A stretch of DNA of 58,551 nucleotides from Anaerolineales bacterium (GTDB lineage: Bacteria > Chloroflexota > Anaerolineae > Anaerolineales > Villigracilaceae), in assembly GCA_020847435.1 (NCBI GenBank), contig JADLBX010000041.1, positions 1 through 58,551 of the forward strand, in the 5' to 3' direction. The notes beneath the pieces were generated by a model that was not told the DNA's origin, searched no databases, and was given only the letters and a program-made list of their open reading frames with translations. Of the stretch, positions 1-7,470 are shown piece after piece. Position 1 is the first letter of the stretch. Each line of letters begins with the position of its first letter. Made by a program: the position numbers and the translations under genes.

Positions 1-116
1 ACGACGATCTCTTCTGCGCCGATGTCCACCCCAGCTGCATCTGGATTGACCCGGCTCATCCCGGCAAACGGATGCGCTTCTTCCATCCCTTTTGTGCGTC
101 TGCCTCTTTGTCTCAT
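1..116 (-). CDS. IS110-family transposase, N-terminal part (runs off the window)
   Basis: Reading the minus strand from ATG at 116, the product begins MRQRGRRTKGMEEAHPFAGM and continues into SRVNPDAAGVDIGAEEIVV before the window ends. The stretch NPDAAGVDIG resembles the start of the DEDD (RuvC-like) catalytic domain of IS110-family transposases, in which the first catalytic Asp lies in a G-I/V-D-I/V-G context. A GGAGAG ribosome-binding site lies about 7 bases upstream of the ATG. Only about 38 codons are visible, so it cannot be said whether the gene is intact. IS110 enzymes are RNA-guided recombinases that act on circular intermediates. The family call is an inference from a short N-terminus. 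Confidence 0.6.
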   Translation of the reverse strand, partial: MRQRGRRTKGMEEAHPFAGMSRVNPDAAGVDIGAEEIV

Positions 117-511
117 TTCAATTCTCTCCTTTCCAATTGAGGTTGACAAGCCCGGTCACTTGAGGGAATTAGCTTTCTCATCGGGGTTGGCGCGCAAGCC
201 TCAAACAGCGCTCCACCGCCAGTAGTTAAATCAATTTGACCGGAAACCACGGTGCACCGCGGGACTGCGAAACCATACGCGTCTCCACTGCTTTGTTCGG
301 CTTGCGTGCTTGTCGCTTCCGAGTATACTGTCCCTGTCGCTTGACGGTTTCCCTCGTATAAAATGATGTCCCTCGTCTTTCTTGGTGCACTTGACGGGTG
401 GGATTCTGCGCCATTTTCGGGCATTTTCCTCGCTTCGAGTTTTCCCTGCTCCCAAGCAGAATCCACGCCCGCCCACACGCAACCAACCATCCCATCAGCG
501 CCTCTAAATAT
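117..511. other. Gene-free stretch: probable IS110 non-coding end plus upstream region of the GT87-like gene
   Basis: No convincing reading frame is seen here. The part next to the transposase start would be the non-coding end of the element, where IS110 elements of the IS621 type encode their bridge RNA on the transposase strand. An inverted pair, ggaaacc (242-248) and ggtttcc (346-352), encloses about 97 bases and could close such an RNA, but no element boundary or core dinucleotide is visible. Positions 398-445 are one copy of a 48-bp direct repeat. Confidence 0.35.
398..445 (+). repeat. 48-bp dispersed direct repeat, copy 1
   Basis: This stretch starts gtgggattctgcgc and matches 1538-1585 at 42 of 48 positions, without gaps. 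It lies about 65 bases upstream of the start codon at 512. Both copies sit just in front of an accessory gene in the same orientation, so they may be a shared promoter or leader segment or an insertion boundary. Confidence 0.7.
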
Positions 512-1348
512 ATGGCCAATATCCATAAAAACAAAATCCTTATCGGGTTACTTATCGTATATGCTATTGTTCTATGCCAATACCTTGAACATGATTTTAT
601 AAATTTTGGCATCGATTGGAGAGAAACGTATTATCCAGCGCTTACCCTTTTGCTGAAAGGGCAAAGCCCTTATTCGATTACAACCTTACACAATCCTATT
701 TGGGCATTATTCCCGCTCATCCCATTCGCTTTGCTGGGAGAGCAGGCAGGAAAAATTTTTATGTTCTTTGCGGCATTCGGAACCTATGCCTACGCGGCGC
801 AGAAACTAGACGCAACACCGACCGCCATACTCTTATACATGACCTCGCCATTGATGGTTTACAACTTAATGCTTAGCAATATAGATTGGCTGGTCGTTCT
901 TGGATTCATCATGCCCCCTGCCGCAGGCTTGTTTTTCGTCTTATTAAAACCGCAAATCGGGATTGCCGTTGCAATGTACTGGCTATGGACATCGTACAAA
1001 AGCGGCGGAATAAAAAATGTCGGCAGGATATTTCTACCCGTAACAATATTTACTGTAATGTCGTTCCTTTTATTCGGGAATTGGATAACCGGCAAGAGCG
1101 ACAACTTGTTATCCGCCTCCTGGAACTTGAGTTTCTTTCCGTATTCCGTGCCCATCGGATTGGTTCTCCTTTATCGGGCGCGGAAAAATAAGAAGTACGC
1201 AATTTCCGCTTCCCCATTTTTCAGCCCATATATGAGTTTTGGCTCGTGGTCTATTGCGCAACTCGGCTTGGTGGGCAATAACCTGCTGACCTTTGCGATT
1301 ACCAGCGGGTTGTGGATCATGTATATCATCCTGTCGCTTATACAATAG
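512..1348 (+). CDS. GT87-like (DUF2029) integral membrane protein
   Basis: The 278-residue product is strongly hydrophobic, with about seven membrane segments. Near its N-terminus it reads FGIDWRETYYPALTLLLKGQ followed by SPYSITTLHNPIWALFPLIP. This resembles the first periplasmic loop of polyprenyl-phosphate-mannose-dependent GT-C enzymes of family GT87, which carry a D-W-x-E/D-Y-P-A type motif. Family members are usually about 400 residues, so this one is short and may be a domain variant. The start at 512 is chosen because the upstream in-frame extension reads through the 48-bp repeat. The gene is visibly more AT-rich than those after position 2600 and lies beside an IS110 fragment, which suggests acquired DNA. 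The function is inferred. Confidence 0.5.
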   Translation: MANIHKNKILIGLLIVYAIVLCQYLEHDFINFGIDWRETYYPALTLLLKGQSPYSITTLHNPIWALFPLIPFALLGEQAGKIFMFFAAFGTYAYAAQKLDATPTAILLYMTSPLMVYNLMLSNIDWLVVLGFIMPPAAGLFFVLLKPQIGIAVAMYWLWTSYKSGGIKNVGRIFLPVTIFTVMSFLLFGNWITGKSDNLLSASWNLSFFPYSVPIGLVLLYRARKNKKYAISASPFFSPYMSFGSWSIAQLGLVGNNLLTFAITSGLWIMYIILSLIQ

Positions 1349-1466
1349 ACCTTATCCGAAATTAGGCTAGGACGCTGATTCACGCAGACAAACGCTGATT
1401 TCGCAGATTCAAGGAAGAAAATCTGCGTTTGTCTGCGTCCCCAAAGATCTATTACGGATAAAGTCT
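1347..1466. repeat. Imperfect palindromic element (about 120 bp)
   Basis: The outer arms agaccttatccg and (tta)cggataaagtct match in inverted orientation with one or two mismatches. Inner arms built from cgcagacaaacgctgatt and aatctgcgtttgtctgcg continue the fold. It begins at the stop codon of the gene at 512 and may act as its terminator. It belongs to the same general type of long palindromes seen at other intergenic sites in this window. Confidence 0.6.
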
Positions 1467-1537
1467 AATAGGAAACGCGTGTTTATGGAAGAAACAATTC
1501 ATTCAAGTACGCGCCCGACACAGCGCGTACCTGACAT

Positions 1538-1585
1538 GTGGGATTCTGCGCGATCTTCAGGCATTTTTCTGGCTTCGAGTTTTTC
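1538..1585 (+). repeat. 48-bp dispersed direct repeat, copy 2
   Basis: This is the second copy of the repeat at 398-445, with six mismatches in 48. It ends 24 bases upstream of the start codon at 1610, where an aaaggag ribosome-binding site follows. Confidence 0.7.
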
Positions 1586-1609
1586 TTCTTCCAATCAAAG
1601 GAGCGTCCC

Positions 1610-2545
1610 ATGAGCAATACGCATTCTGAATACTCGGCTAAAGAACGCAAGGAAATGCAGACATCCGCACCCCGACGAGTTGGGCTTGTTCTGGTTGCCT
1701 GGGTATCAACCTTATTGTTGAGCAAATTACCGCTTGTCATCGCCCGCGATTTCCTGGGCACAGACATTCCCTGGATCAATTATGCCTGGATCGGGTTGGC
1801 GCTTGCGCTTTGGGTCGTTACGTTCGTTTGGCAACCCCTAAAACCTTTGCGCAGTTATTTCCTCATCATGGGCGTCATCTTGCTCATGTCGTTTGGCTTC
1901 GATCCGCTTGTCAAACAGTCCGCGATCTGGAACAACTTGTTTGTGGACAGATCGCCGATGGTCATTTTGTTTGGCGAACGAGCGCTGCTCACGCTAGAGT
2001 CGTTAATTGTAGTGATGATCCTGTTGTTCAGCGGCATGGACCGCCAGCAGGCTTTCCTGACCATTGGAAACTTGAAAGCGCCATTGGACGGACAAAACAA
2101 CTCAACCGACAAGCGGAAACTACCCTGGTCCATCTTTGGAACGGCGATGGCAATCTTGCTTGGCGGTCTGTTCTTTTGGTTTTTGTCCAGCCAAAACCCA
2201 ACAGCGAAGTTTGATATCTCCACTGTACTTCCACTTTTTCCGTTGATTTTAGCCAGTGCGGCTTTAAACGCAATCAGCGAGGAGGTCACATACCGCGCCG
2301 CGCCGTTGGGGACGCTTTTCCCTGTGGTAGGTCCAACCCATGCCCTCTGGCTGACCTCCCTCTGGTTCGGGTTGGGACATTACTACGGCGGCATCCCATC
2401 GGGACCTGTGGGCTTGGTCCAAACCGGATTATTGGCTCTGCTTTTAGGTAAAGCCATGCTCGATACACGCGGGCTGGGCTGGTCGTGGATCATTCATGTC
2501 GTTTTAGACACGGTAATCTATGTCGTTATCGCAACGACAATCTAA
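1610..2545 (+). CDS. CPBP (CAAX/ABI) family intramembrane glutamic protease
   Basis: The 311-residue product has about eight predicted membrane segments. It shows the three conserved motifs of the CPBP family: EEVTYR near residue 223 (EExxxR), WFGLGHYYG near 254 (FxxxH), and IIHVVLDTVIY near 294 (HxxxD-type). These Glu and His residues form the active site of Rce1-like intramembrane proteases. In bacteria such proteins process membrane substrates or give self-immunity to peptides. The ATG at 1610 is favoured over an in-frame start at 1538 because an aaaggag site lies 6 bases upstream, and the longer form would translate the 48-bp repeat. It sits in the same AT-richer accessory block as the gene at 512. 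Confidence 0.85.
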   Translation: MSNTHSEYSAKERKEMQTSAPRRVGLVLVAWVSTLLLSKLPLVIARDFLGTDIPWINYAWIGLALALWVVTFVWQPLKPLRSYFLIMGVILLMSFGFDPLVKQSAIWNNLFVDRSPMVILFGERALLTLESLIVVMILLFSGMDRQQAFLTIGNLKAPLDGQNNSTDKRKLPWSIFGTAMAILLGGLFFWFLSSQNPTAKFDISTVLPLFPLILASAALNAISEEVTYRAAPLGTLFPVVGPTHALWLTSLWFGLGHYYGGIPSGPVGLVQTGLLALLLGKAMLDTRGLGWSWIIHVVLDTVIYVVIATTI

Positions 2546-2605
2546 ACCTCAGCTCAAGGAACTAACACAAGATCACGCCACACCGGCAAAGGAGGGAAAT
2601 TTACC

Positions 2606-3187
2606 TCACCCCTTCAACAACTCATCCTGCTGCGTCTCTTCCTCTTCAGGCTTCGCCAGCGGAGGCATTTCGAGGATCGAGTTCAAGCCGAAGTGCTGTA
2701 AAAATTCCGGAGTGGTTGAATAAAGGATCGGGCGACCGGGTCCGTCCGCGCGGCCCGATTCGAGGATCAAATTCTTGTGCAAAAGACTCTTCATCATGCT
2801 GTCGCTGTTCACCCCGCGGATCGAATCAATTTGCGGGCGCGTCACCGGCTGTTGATAAGCGATGATCGCCAGCGTCTCCAGCGCGGCGCGGCTGAGGTGC
2901 GCGGTCGCTTCCAAGCCGAGGAAATGTTCGATCAGCTCCGCCAGATTGGGCGCGGTCGTCAATTGGACGCGTCCCGCGTGCCGCTGGAGTTTCAAGCCGC
3001 GCCCGGCGAGCGAAGCGTCCAGCTCGTTGAGTCCGCGCTCGATAACCGAGGGGGCGACATCCAACGCGGCGGCAAGTTGCGCCGTCGCCACCGGCTCGCC
3101 CGAAACGAATAACAACGCCTCGAGTTTTGCCGAAAGTGACAATTCAATTTCGGAATTTTGTCCTTCAAAAGCCTGCGAATCGCTCAT
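2606..3187 (-). CDS. scpB: Segregation and condensation protein B
   Basis: The 193-residue product has the usual ScpB length and two winged-helix domains. The first runs through KLEALLFVSGEPVATAQLAA, and the second includes LSRAALETLAIIAYQQPVTR followed by PQIDSIRGVNSDS. The sequence TLAIIAYxQPVTRxxIxxIRGV is the hallmark of the family. ScpB binds ScpA and SMC in the condensin-like complex that compacts and separates chromosomes. No scpA is adjacent; the next gene upstream is divergent. An acidic tail (EEEETQQDE) ends the protein. A TATTAT sequence lies 3 bases before the ATG, so any transcript would have almost no leader. Confidence 0.95.
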   Translation of the reverse strand: MSDSQAFEGQNSEIELSLSAKLEALLFVSGEPVATAQLAAALDVAPSVIERGLNELDASLAGRGLKLQRHAGRVQLTTAPNLAELIEHFLGLEATAHLSRAALETLAIIAYQQPVTRPQIDSIRGVNSDSMMKSLLHKNLILESGRADGPGRPILYSTTPEFLQHFGLNSILEMPPLAKPEEEETQQDELLKG

Positions 3188-3215
3188 GCTATAATACCTT
3201 CGATTTACGATTTCG

Positions 3216-3264
3216 GATTAACGATTGACGATTGACGATTGAAAAAAACGCAGTACGCAGTACG
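3216..3264. repeat. Short tandem repeats (gattgac and acgcagt units)
   Basis: Between scpB and the lipoprotein gene the sequence holds three gattgac-type units in tandem, followed by two acgcagt units. No protein or RNA is apparent. This is probably a small dispersed repeat. An in-frame ATG at 3232 falls inside it, which argues against that start. Confidence 0.5.
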
Positions 3265-3273
3265 GAAAAAAGA

Positions 3274-3867
3274 ATGTCTCGCAACCAACTCAACCCATTG
3301 ATTTATTTACTCGCGCCGCTCATCCTCGCATCCCTCGCCTGCACCGTCTTCGTCGGCGGACCCGACTATTCGAACCTCGACCCGATCCCCGTTTCCACCG
3401 AAGCCGCGCAAAGCCTCACCGACGGGATCCAAAAATCGTTCGAAGACGGCTTGCTCACCGGCGTCGTCACGCTCAACATTACCGAACCGCAGATCACCTC
3501 CTACCTTGCCTTACGGATGGAAACCGACCCCAACCTGCAACAAGACGATAAACCGTTGATCGCCGATCCGCAAGTCTATTTGCGCGACGGGCAGATGAAA
3601 ATCTACGGCAAGACCCAACAAGGCATGTTCGCCGCCAACATCGGCATCATCATCAACGTCAGCGCGGATGAAAACGGCAAACCGAAAATCGAGATCGAGT
3701 CGGCAGACTTCGGTCCGTTTCCCGCGCCGCAAGGCATCAATGACGCCATCACCGCGATGGTCGAGGAAGCCTACACCGGCTCGCTGGGACCGGTCGCCAC
3801 CGGGCTGCGCATCGAAACCGTCAACATCGCAAACGGCATCATGACCATCACCGGGCGAATCCGATAG
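3274..3867 (+). CDS. Lipoprotein of unknown function
   Basis: The product starts MSRNQLN, has a hydrophobic signal segment, and has a lipobox LASLAC with the acylated Cys at about residue 23. It should therefore be anchored to the outer face of the membrane. The mature part of about 175 residues contains no enzyme motif that I recognise. It reads like a beta-rich substrate- or lipid-binding fold (repeated LRDGQMKIYGK and IIINVSADENGKPKIEIES strands). The ATG at 3274 is preferred because the longer in-frame form would translate a tandem repeat and push the signal peptide inward. The next lipoprotein gene follows 68 bases downstream. Confidence 0.7.
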   Translation: MSRNQLNPLIYLLAPLILASLACTVFVGGPDYSNLDPIPVSTEAAQSLTDGIQKSFEDGLLTGVVTLNITEPQITSYLALRMETDPNLQQDDKPLIADPQVYLRDGQMKIYGKTQQGMFAANIGIIINVSADENGKPKIEIESADFGPFPAPQGINDAITAMVEEAYTGSLGPVATGLRIETVNIANGIMTITGRIR

Positions 3868-3935
3868 CGGACGGGATTATACAGCGCTTCATCCGCTGGA
3901 TCGCAGCCGAAAACGAATCACGCCGTCGAATCGCA

Positions 3936-5528
3936 ATGGACAAAACGTACCGCTTCTTTCCGCCCTTGCGGCTGTCTCTCCTTCTTTTGGCGCTCCTCGC
4001 ATTGGCGGGCTGTCGCTCGCCCCAACTCGCCGAGGCGGATATCGCCGTCACCGTCAACGTGGACGGGACCACGCAAGCGATCACCGTCGGCGCGGGGAGC
4101 ACGGTTCAACAGGCGCTTCAATCCGCAGGGATAACAATGGGCGCTCTCGACCGCGCCGACCCTCCACTCTACACCGTCCTCAGCGACGGCGCCACCATCG
4201 CGATCGTCCGCGTCCAAGAAATTTTCGAGACCGAAGAACAGGTCATTCCATTCGACCAACAAGTGGTTCGGAACGAATCTTTACCGGAAGGCGAAACGCG
4301 CCTGGTGCAAGCCGGCGCCAACGGCTTGCAGGAAATCACCTACCGCCGCGTGCTGGAAAACGACGCCGAGATCAGCAAATCCATCGTCAAGTCCGTGATT
4401 CTAAAAGAAGCGCTGCCCGAAATCATCATGCTCGGCGCGCAAGCGTCCTTTGCGCCTCTGCCGATCCCCGGCAAACTCGCCTACATCGCCGGCGGCAACG
4501 CCTGGGTCATTGACGCCTCCACCGCCAACCGCGTTCCGCTCGTCACCAGCGGCGACCTCGACGGCAGAATCTTCCGTCTCTCGCCGCGCGGCGATTACCT
4601 GATTTACACACGCAAATCAACCAGACCAGCCGACAAAGAGATCAACACCATCTGGGCTGTGCGGACCAAACCCGGCAGTAAGCCGTTCAGCACCGGCATC
4701 TCGAACGTCGTCCATTTTGCCGAGTGGATTCCGGGCACAAGCTCGTTTGCCTACTCGACCGTCGAACCGCGCGCCACCGCGCCGGGCTGGCAGGCAAACA
4801 ACGACCTCTATCGTTACAGCATATCAACCGGCGAGAAACGCAAAATTTTAGACGCCAACGCCGGCGGAGTCTACGGCTGGTGGGGGATGACCTTTGCGTT
4901 CGCCCCCGACGGGCGGCTTGCCTACGCCCGCCCCGACGGAATCGGCACGGTGGACCTCGACGGCAAATCCCTCAAACCCCTGCTCGACATCGTCCCCTTG
5001 AACACACACAGCGATTGGGCGTGGCTTCCCGCGCTGGCATGGGGAGCCGATAGCAAAACTTTATTTTTTGTAACCCATGCGCCTCCTCCTAGTCTGGTAA
5101 GCGACGAAGATTCGCCCTTCTTCGACCTGAGCGCGACCTCGTTCGAAAACGATACAACCGTCGAGATCGCGCAGTTATCCGGCATGTTCGCCTACCCCAG
5201 CGTCTCGCCGCTGCAACCGAACACGCGGGAAAGACAATATCAGGTCGCGTACCTGCAAGCCATCTTCCCCGAACAAAGCGAGACCAGCCGCTACCGCGTC
5301 GTCGTCATGGACCGCGACGGCTCCAACCGGCGGACAGTTTTCCCTGCGAACGACGCGCCCGGCCTCGAGCCGCAAACCCCCATGTGGGCGCCCGATCCGA
5401 TTGACGGGCAATCCGGCGACTTCATCGCCGTCGTCTATCAGGGCAATCTTTGGCTGGTGGACACCGGCAACAATCAGGCGTTTCAGGTGACAGGCGACGG
5501 TCTCGTCACACGGATTGATTGGCGATAA
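3936..5528 (+). CDS. Lipoprotein with DUF348/G5 domains and a TolB-like beta-propeller
   Basis: This is a 530-residue exported protein. Residues 1-26 form a lipoprotein signal ending LALAGC (Cys26). Residues 35-90 look like a ubiquitin-like DUF348 domain (VTVNVDGTTQAITVGAGSTV). Residues 90-165 look like a G5 domain (EQVIPFDQQVV to SKSIVKSVILKEALPEI), a fold linked to peptidoglycan or glycan binding in Rpf and VanW-type proteins. The C-terminal 350 residues hold repeated WD40/TolB-type blades such as RLSPRGDYLIYTRK, FAPDGRLAYARPDG and YRVVVMDRDGSNRRT. A cell-wall-associated sensor or scaffold is plausible but inferred. The DUF348+G5+propeller combination is unusual. A palindrome follows the stop. 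Confidence 0.8.
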   Translation: MDKTYRFFPPLRLSLLLLALLALAGCRSPQLAEADIAVTVNVDGTTQAITVGAGSTVQQALQSAGITMGALDRADPPLYTVLSDGATIAIVRVQEIFETEEQVIPFDQQVVRNESLPEGETRLVQAGANGLQEITYRRVLENDAEISKSIVKSVILKEALPEIIMLGAQASFAPLPIPGKLAYIAGGNAWVIDASTANRVPLVTSGDLDGRIFRLSPRGDYLIYTRKSTRPADKEINTIWAVRTKPGSKPFSTGISNVVHFAEWIPGTSSFAYSTVEPRATAPGWQANNDLYRYSISTGEKRKILDANAGGVYGWWGMTFAFAPDGRLAYARPDGIGTVDLDGKSLKPLLDIVPLNTHSDWAWLPALAWGADSKTLFFVTHAPPPSLVSDEDSPFFDLSATSFENDTTVEIAQLSGMFAYPSVSPLQPNTRERQYQVAYLQAIFPEQSETSRYRVVVMDRDGSNRRTVFPANDAPGLEPQTPMWAPDPIDGQSGDFIAVVYQGNLWLVDTGNNQAFQVTGDGLVTRIDWR

Positions 5529-5552
5529 TTTTTACATTTGTTGCTTTCGATC

Positions 5553-5575
5553 GTGCGGCAGTTAAACTGCCGCAC
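5553..5575. terminator. Perfect palindrome after the propeller gene
   Basis: Arms gtgcggcagt and actgccgcac flank a TAA loop. There is no clear T tract, so it may be a dispersed palindrome or a weak terminator rather than a strong intrinsic one. Confidence 0.45.
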
Positions 5576-5615
5576 TGCCAGGCAACGCAGAATAAATAAT
5601 GAGAGGAAATATTTC

Positions 5616-6575
5616 ATGCGTATTTTGATCACCGGAGCCGCGGGGTTTCTCGGCTCACACTTGTGCGACCGCCTGCTCGCCGAGGGGCACGCGATCGTCG
5701 GCTTGGATAACTTTATCACCGGCAACCCGCAAAACATCGCCCACCTGATGGGCAACGAACGCTTCGCGTTCCACCGGCACGACGTTTCGAATTATATTTT
5801 CGTGCAAGGCAAAGTGGATGCGGTGATGCACTTCGCTTCGCCAGCCAGCCCGAACCCGCAATCGCCATCGGGCTATTTCAACCTGCCGATCCAAACGATG
5901 AAGGCAGGCGCGCTCGGCACGCATAACTGTCTCGGCGTTGCGAAAGCCAACAACGCCCGCTTCCTGCTCGCCTCCACCAGCGAGATCTACGGCGACCCGC
6001 TCGTGCATCCGCAAACGGAGGATTACACCGGCAACGTGGACCCCGCCGGTCCGCGCGCGGTGTACGACGAGGCGAAACGCTTCGCCGAATCCATCACCAT
6101 GGCATATCACCGCTTTCACGGCGTTGATTCGCGCATCGTGCGCATCTTCAACACCTACGGTCCGCGCATGGATCTGGAAGATGGACGCGCCTTGCCCAAC
6201 CTGCTGAAGCAGGCTTTGCTCGGTCAGCCACTCACGGTCTACGGCGACGGGAGCCAGACCCGCTCATTTTGCTATGTGGATGATTTGGTGGATGGCATTG
6301 TGAAATTGTTGTATTCCGACGAGCATCTGCCGGTCAATATCGGCAACCAGCACGAGATGACGTTGTTGCAATTCGCCGAATCGATCAATCGCATCACCGG
6401 CAACCAGGGCGGCATTACATACGTCAAAGACGCGCGCAGTGTCCGTGACCCGCAACAGCGCCGCCCCGACATCACCCGCGCCAAGACCATCCTGAAATGG
6501 GAACCGCGCGTCTCGCTCGACGAGGGCATCGAAAAGACCGTCCCTTACTTCAAACAAAAATTGGGACTGGGATGA
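5616..6575 (+). CDS. UDP-glucuronate decarboxylase-like NAD-dependent sugar epimerase
   Basis: This 319-residue extended short-chain dehydrogenase has a GAAGFLG NAD-binding loop at residues 7-13 and a YxxxK pair in AVYDEAKR (Tyr about 149, Lys about 153). The string HFASPASP, then [19 protein letters not shown], is typical of UDP-xylose synthases, which convert UDP-glucuronate to UDP-xylose with tightly bound NAD. The ATG at 5616 has a gagagga ribosome-binding site 8 bases upstream; the in-frame extension to 5538 lacks one. The stop overlaps the ATG of the GtrA gene (ATGA), so the two are translationally coupled and probably serve surface-polysaccharide synthesis. Related epimerases cannot be fully excluded. 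Confidence 0.85.
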   Translation: MRILITGAAGFLGSHLCDRLLAEGHAIVGLDNFITGNPQNIAHLMGNERFAFHRHDVSNYIFVQGKVDAVMHFASPASPNPQSPSGYFNLPIQTMKAGALGTHNCLGVAKANNARFLLASTSEIYGDPLVHPQTEDYTGNVDPAGPRAVYDEAKRFAESITMAYHRFHGVDSRIVRIFNTYGPRMDLEDGRALPNLLKQALLGQPLTVYGDGSQTRSFCYVDDLVDGIVKLLYSDEHLPVNIGNQHEMTLLQFAESINRITGNQGGITYVKDARSVRDPQQRRPDITRAKTILKWEPRVSLDEGIEKTVPYFKQKLGLG

Positions 6576-7024
6576 CGCTGGCAGTGAATCGCGAACGCAC
6601 GCGCTTTTTCAAATTTGCGGTCGTGGGCGCCATCGGGTCGGTGGTGGATTTCGGCGTGATGAACCTGCTCACGCGTTTCTTTTCCATGCGGCTGGTCTTC
6701 GCGGGGACGATCTCCTTCATCTGCGCGGTGATCAACAACTTCACCGGCAACCGCTATTGGACGTATCCCGAATCGCGGTCACGTCACATTCTCCAGCAAT
6801 TAGGGATGTTCTTCGTGGTCAACGCGATCGGGATCGCGATCCGCATCCCGATCCTGCATTTTGCTGAGCCGCCCTTGGAGGGCTTATTCGCCGGGCTGAA
6901 TATGTCCTCGTTCATCTCCCCTGAAGTGGCGGCGAAGAACGCCACCCTCGCCATCGCCATCGGAATTGTAATGCTTTGGAACTTCTTCGTAAACCGCTAC
7001 TGGACGTATAATGACGTAGAGTAA
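6572..7024 (+). CDS. GtrA-family polysaccharide membrane protein
   Basis: The 150-residue product has four membrane segments and two copies of the family signature: [14 protein letters not shown] in the middle and [15 protein letters not shown] at the C-terminus. GtrA/DPMS-like proteins are thought to help flip or position polyprenyl-phosphate-linked sugars during cell-surface glycan synthesis. The start at 6572 overlaps the preceding stop by four bases. The nucleotide-sugar enzyme just upstream supports a role in glycan assembly. Confidence 0.85.
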   Translation: MTLAVNRERTRFFKFAVVGAIGSVVDFGVMNLLTRFFSMRLVFAGTISFICAVINNFTGNRYWTYPESRSRHILQQLGMFFVVNAIGIAIRIPILHFAEPPLEGLFAGLNMSSFISPEVAAKNATLAIAIGIVMLWNFFVNRYWTYNDVE

Positions 7025-7026
7025 CC

Positions 7027-7407
7027 ATGGCACAAGGACAAAGTCGCATCATCCCGATCTACACCTCGCAAGGCGACGCGGAAGCGTTCCTGCAATATCC
7101 GTATCTCTTCAATCGCCTCGGCGAATGGGTCGGCTGGGTGACGCCGCAACGCGAGGTGTACTCGGTGATGGGTTTCTTCGTCGGCACGCTCACCAGCGAC
7201 CCGCGCATCGTGCGCAAACGCTCGGAAGACGCCGATAAACCCCGCCAACGTCCGCCGCGCGCGCCGGGACGCATCACAACGCCCGCGCAGGTCCCGCTGG
7301 CGCCCATGATGCAGGAATTGACTCACAGTTTGGTGGATGTCCTTGCAGAAGAACCAGAAAGATTGCACACGCTTGACAGCGGGGAAATGCGCGAAGATAT
7401 GGATTAA
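7027..7407 (+). CDS. Small hypothetical protein, possibly of the 4-fold beta-flower type
   Basis: The 126-residue protein starts two bases after the GtrA stop, so it belongs to the same operon. The N-terminal half has a pattern (YLFNRLGEWVGWVTPQREVY followed by SVMGFFVGTL) like short beta-rich modules that repeat a G-E-W-V-G-W strand. The C-terminal half is rich in Arg and Pro and looks disordered. I do not recognise a specific function. It is accepted as real because of its tight spacing and clean reading frame. Confidence 0.55.
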   Translation: MAQGQSRIIPIYTSQGDAEAFLQYPYLFNRLGEWVGWVTPQREVYSVMGFFVGTLTSDPRIVRKRSEDADKPRQRPPRAPGRITTPAQVPLAPMMQELTHSLVDVLAEEPERLHTLDSGEMREDMD

Positions 7408-7470
7408 GAGGCTCTTTCTCAAGACCGTTTCGGTTAAGTAGCGTTCTCTATCGGCTCTTTCCTGCGACTT

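Noticed and set aside
113..612. Minus-strand frames of 80-137 codons upstream of the GT87-like gene
   Set aside because: They overlap one another in different frames, have no domain features and cover the likely IS110 non-coding end and the 48-bp repeat.
3232..3273. Earlier ATG for the first lipoprotein
   Set aside because: It would translate a tandem gattgac/acgcagt repeat and bury the signal peptide; the ATG at 3274 places the lipobox normally.
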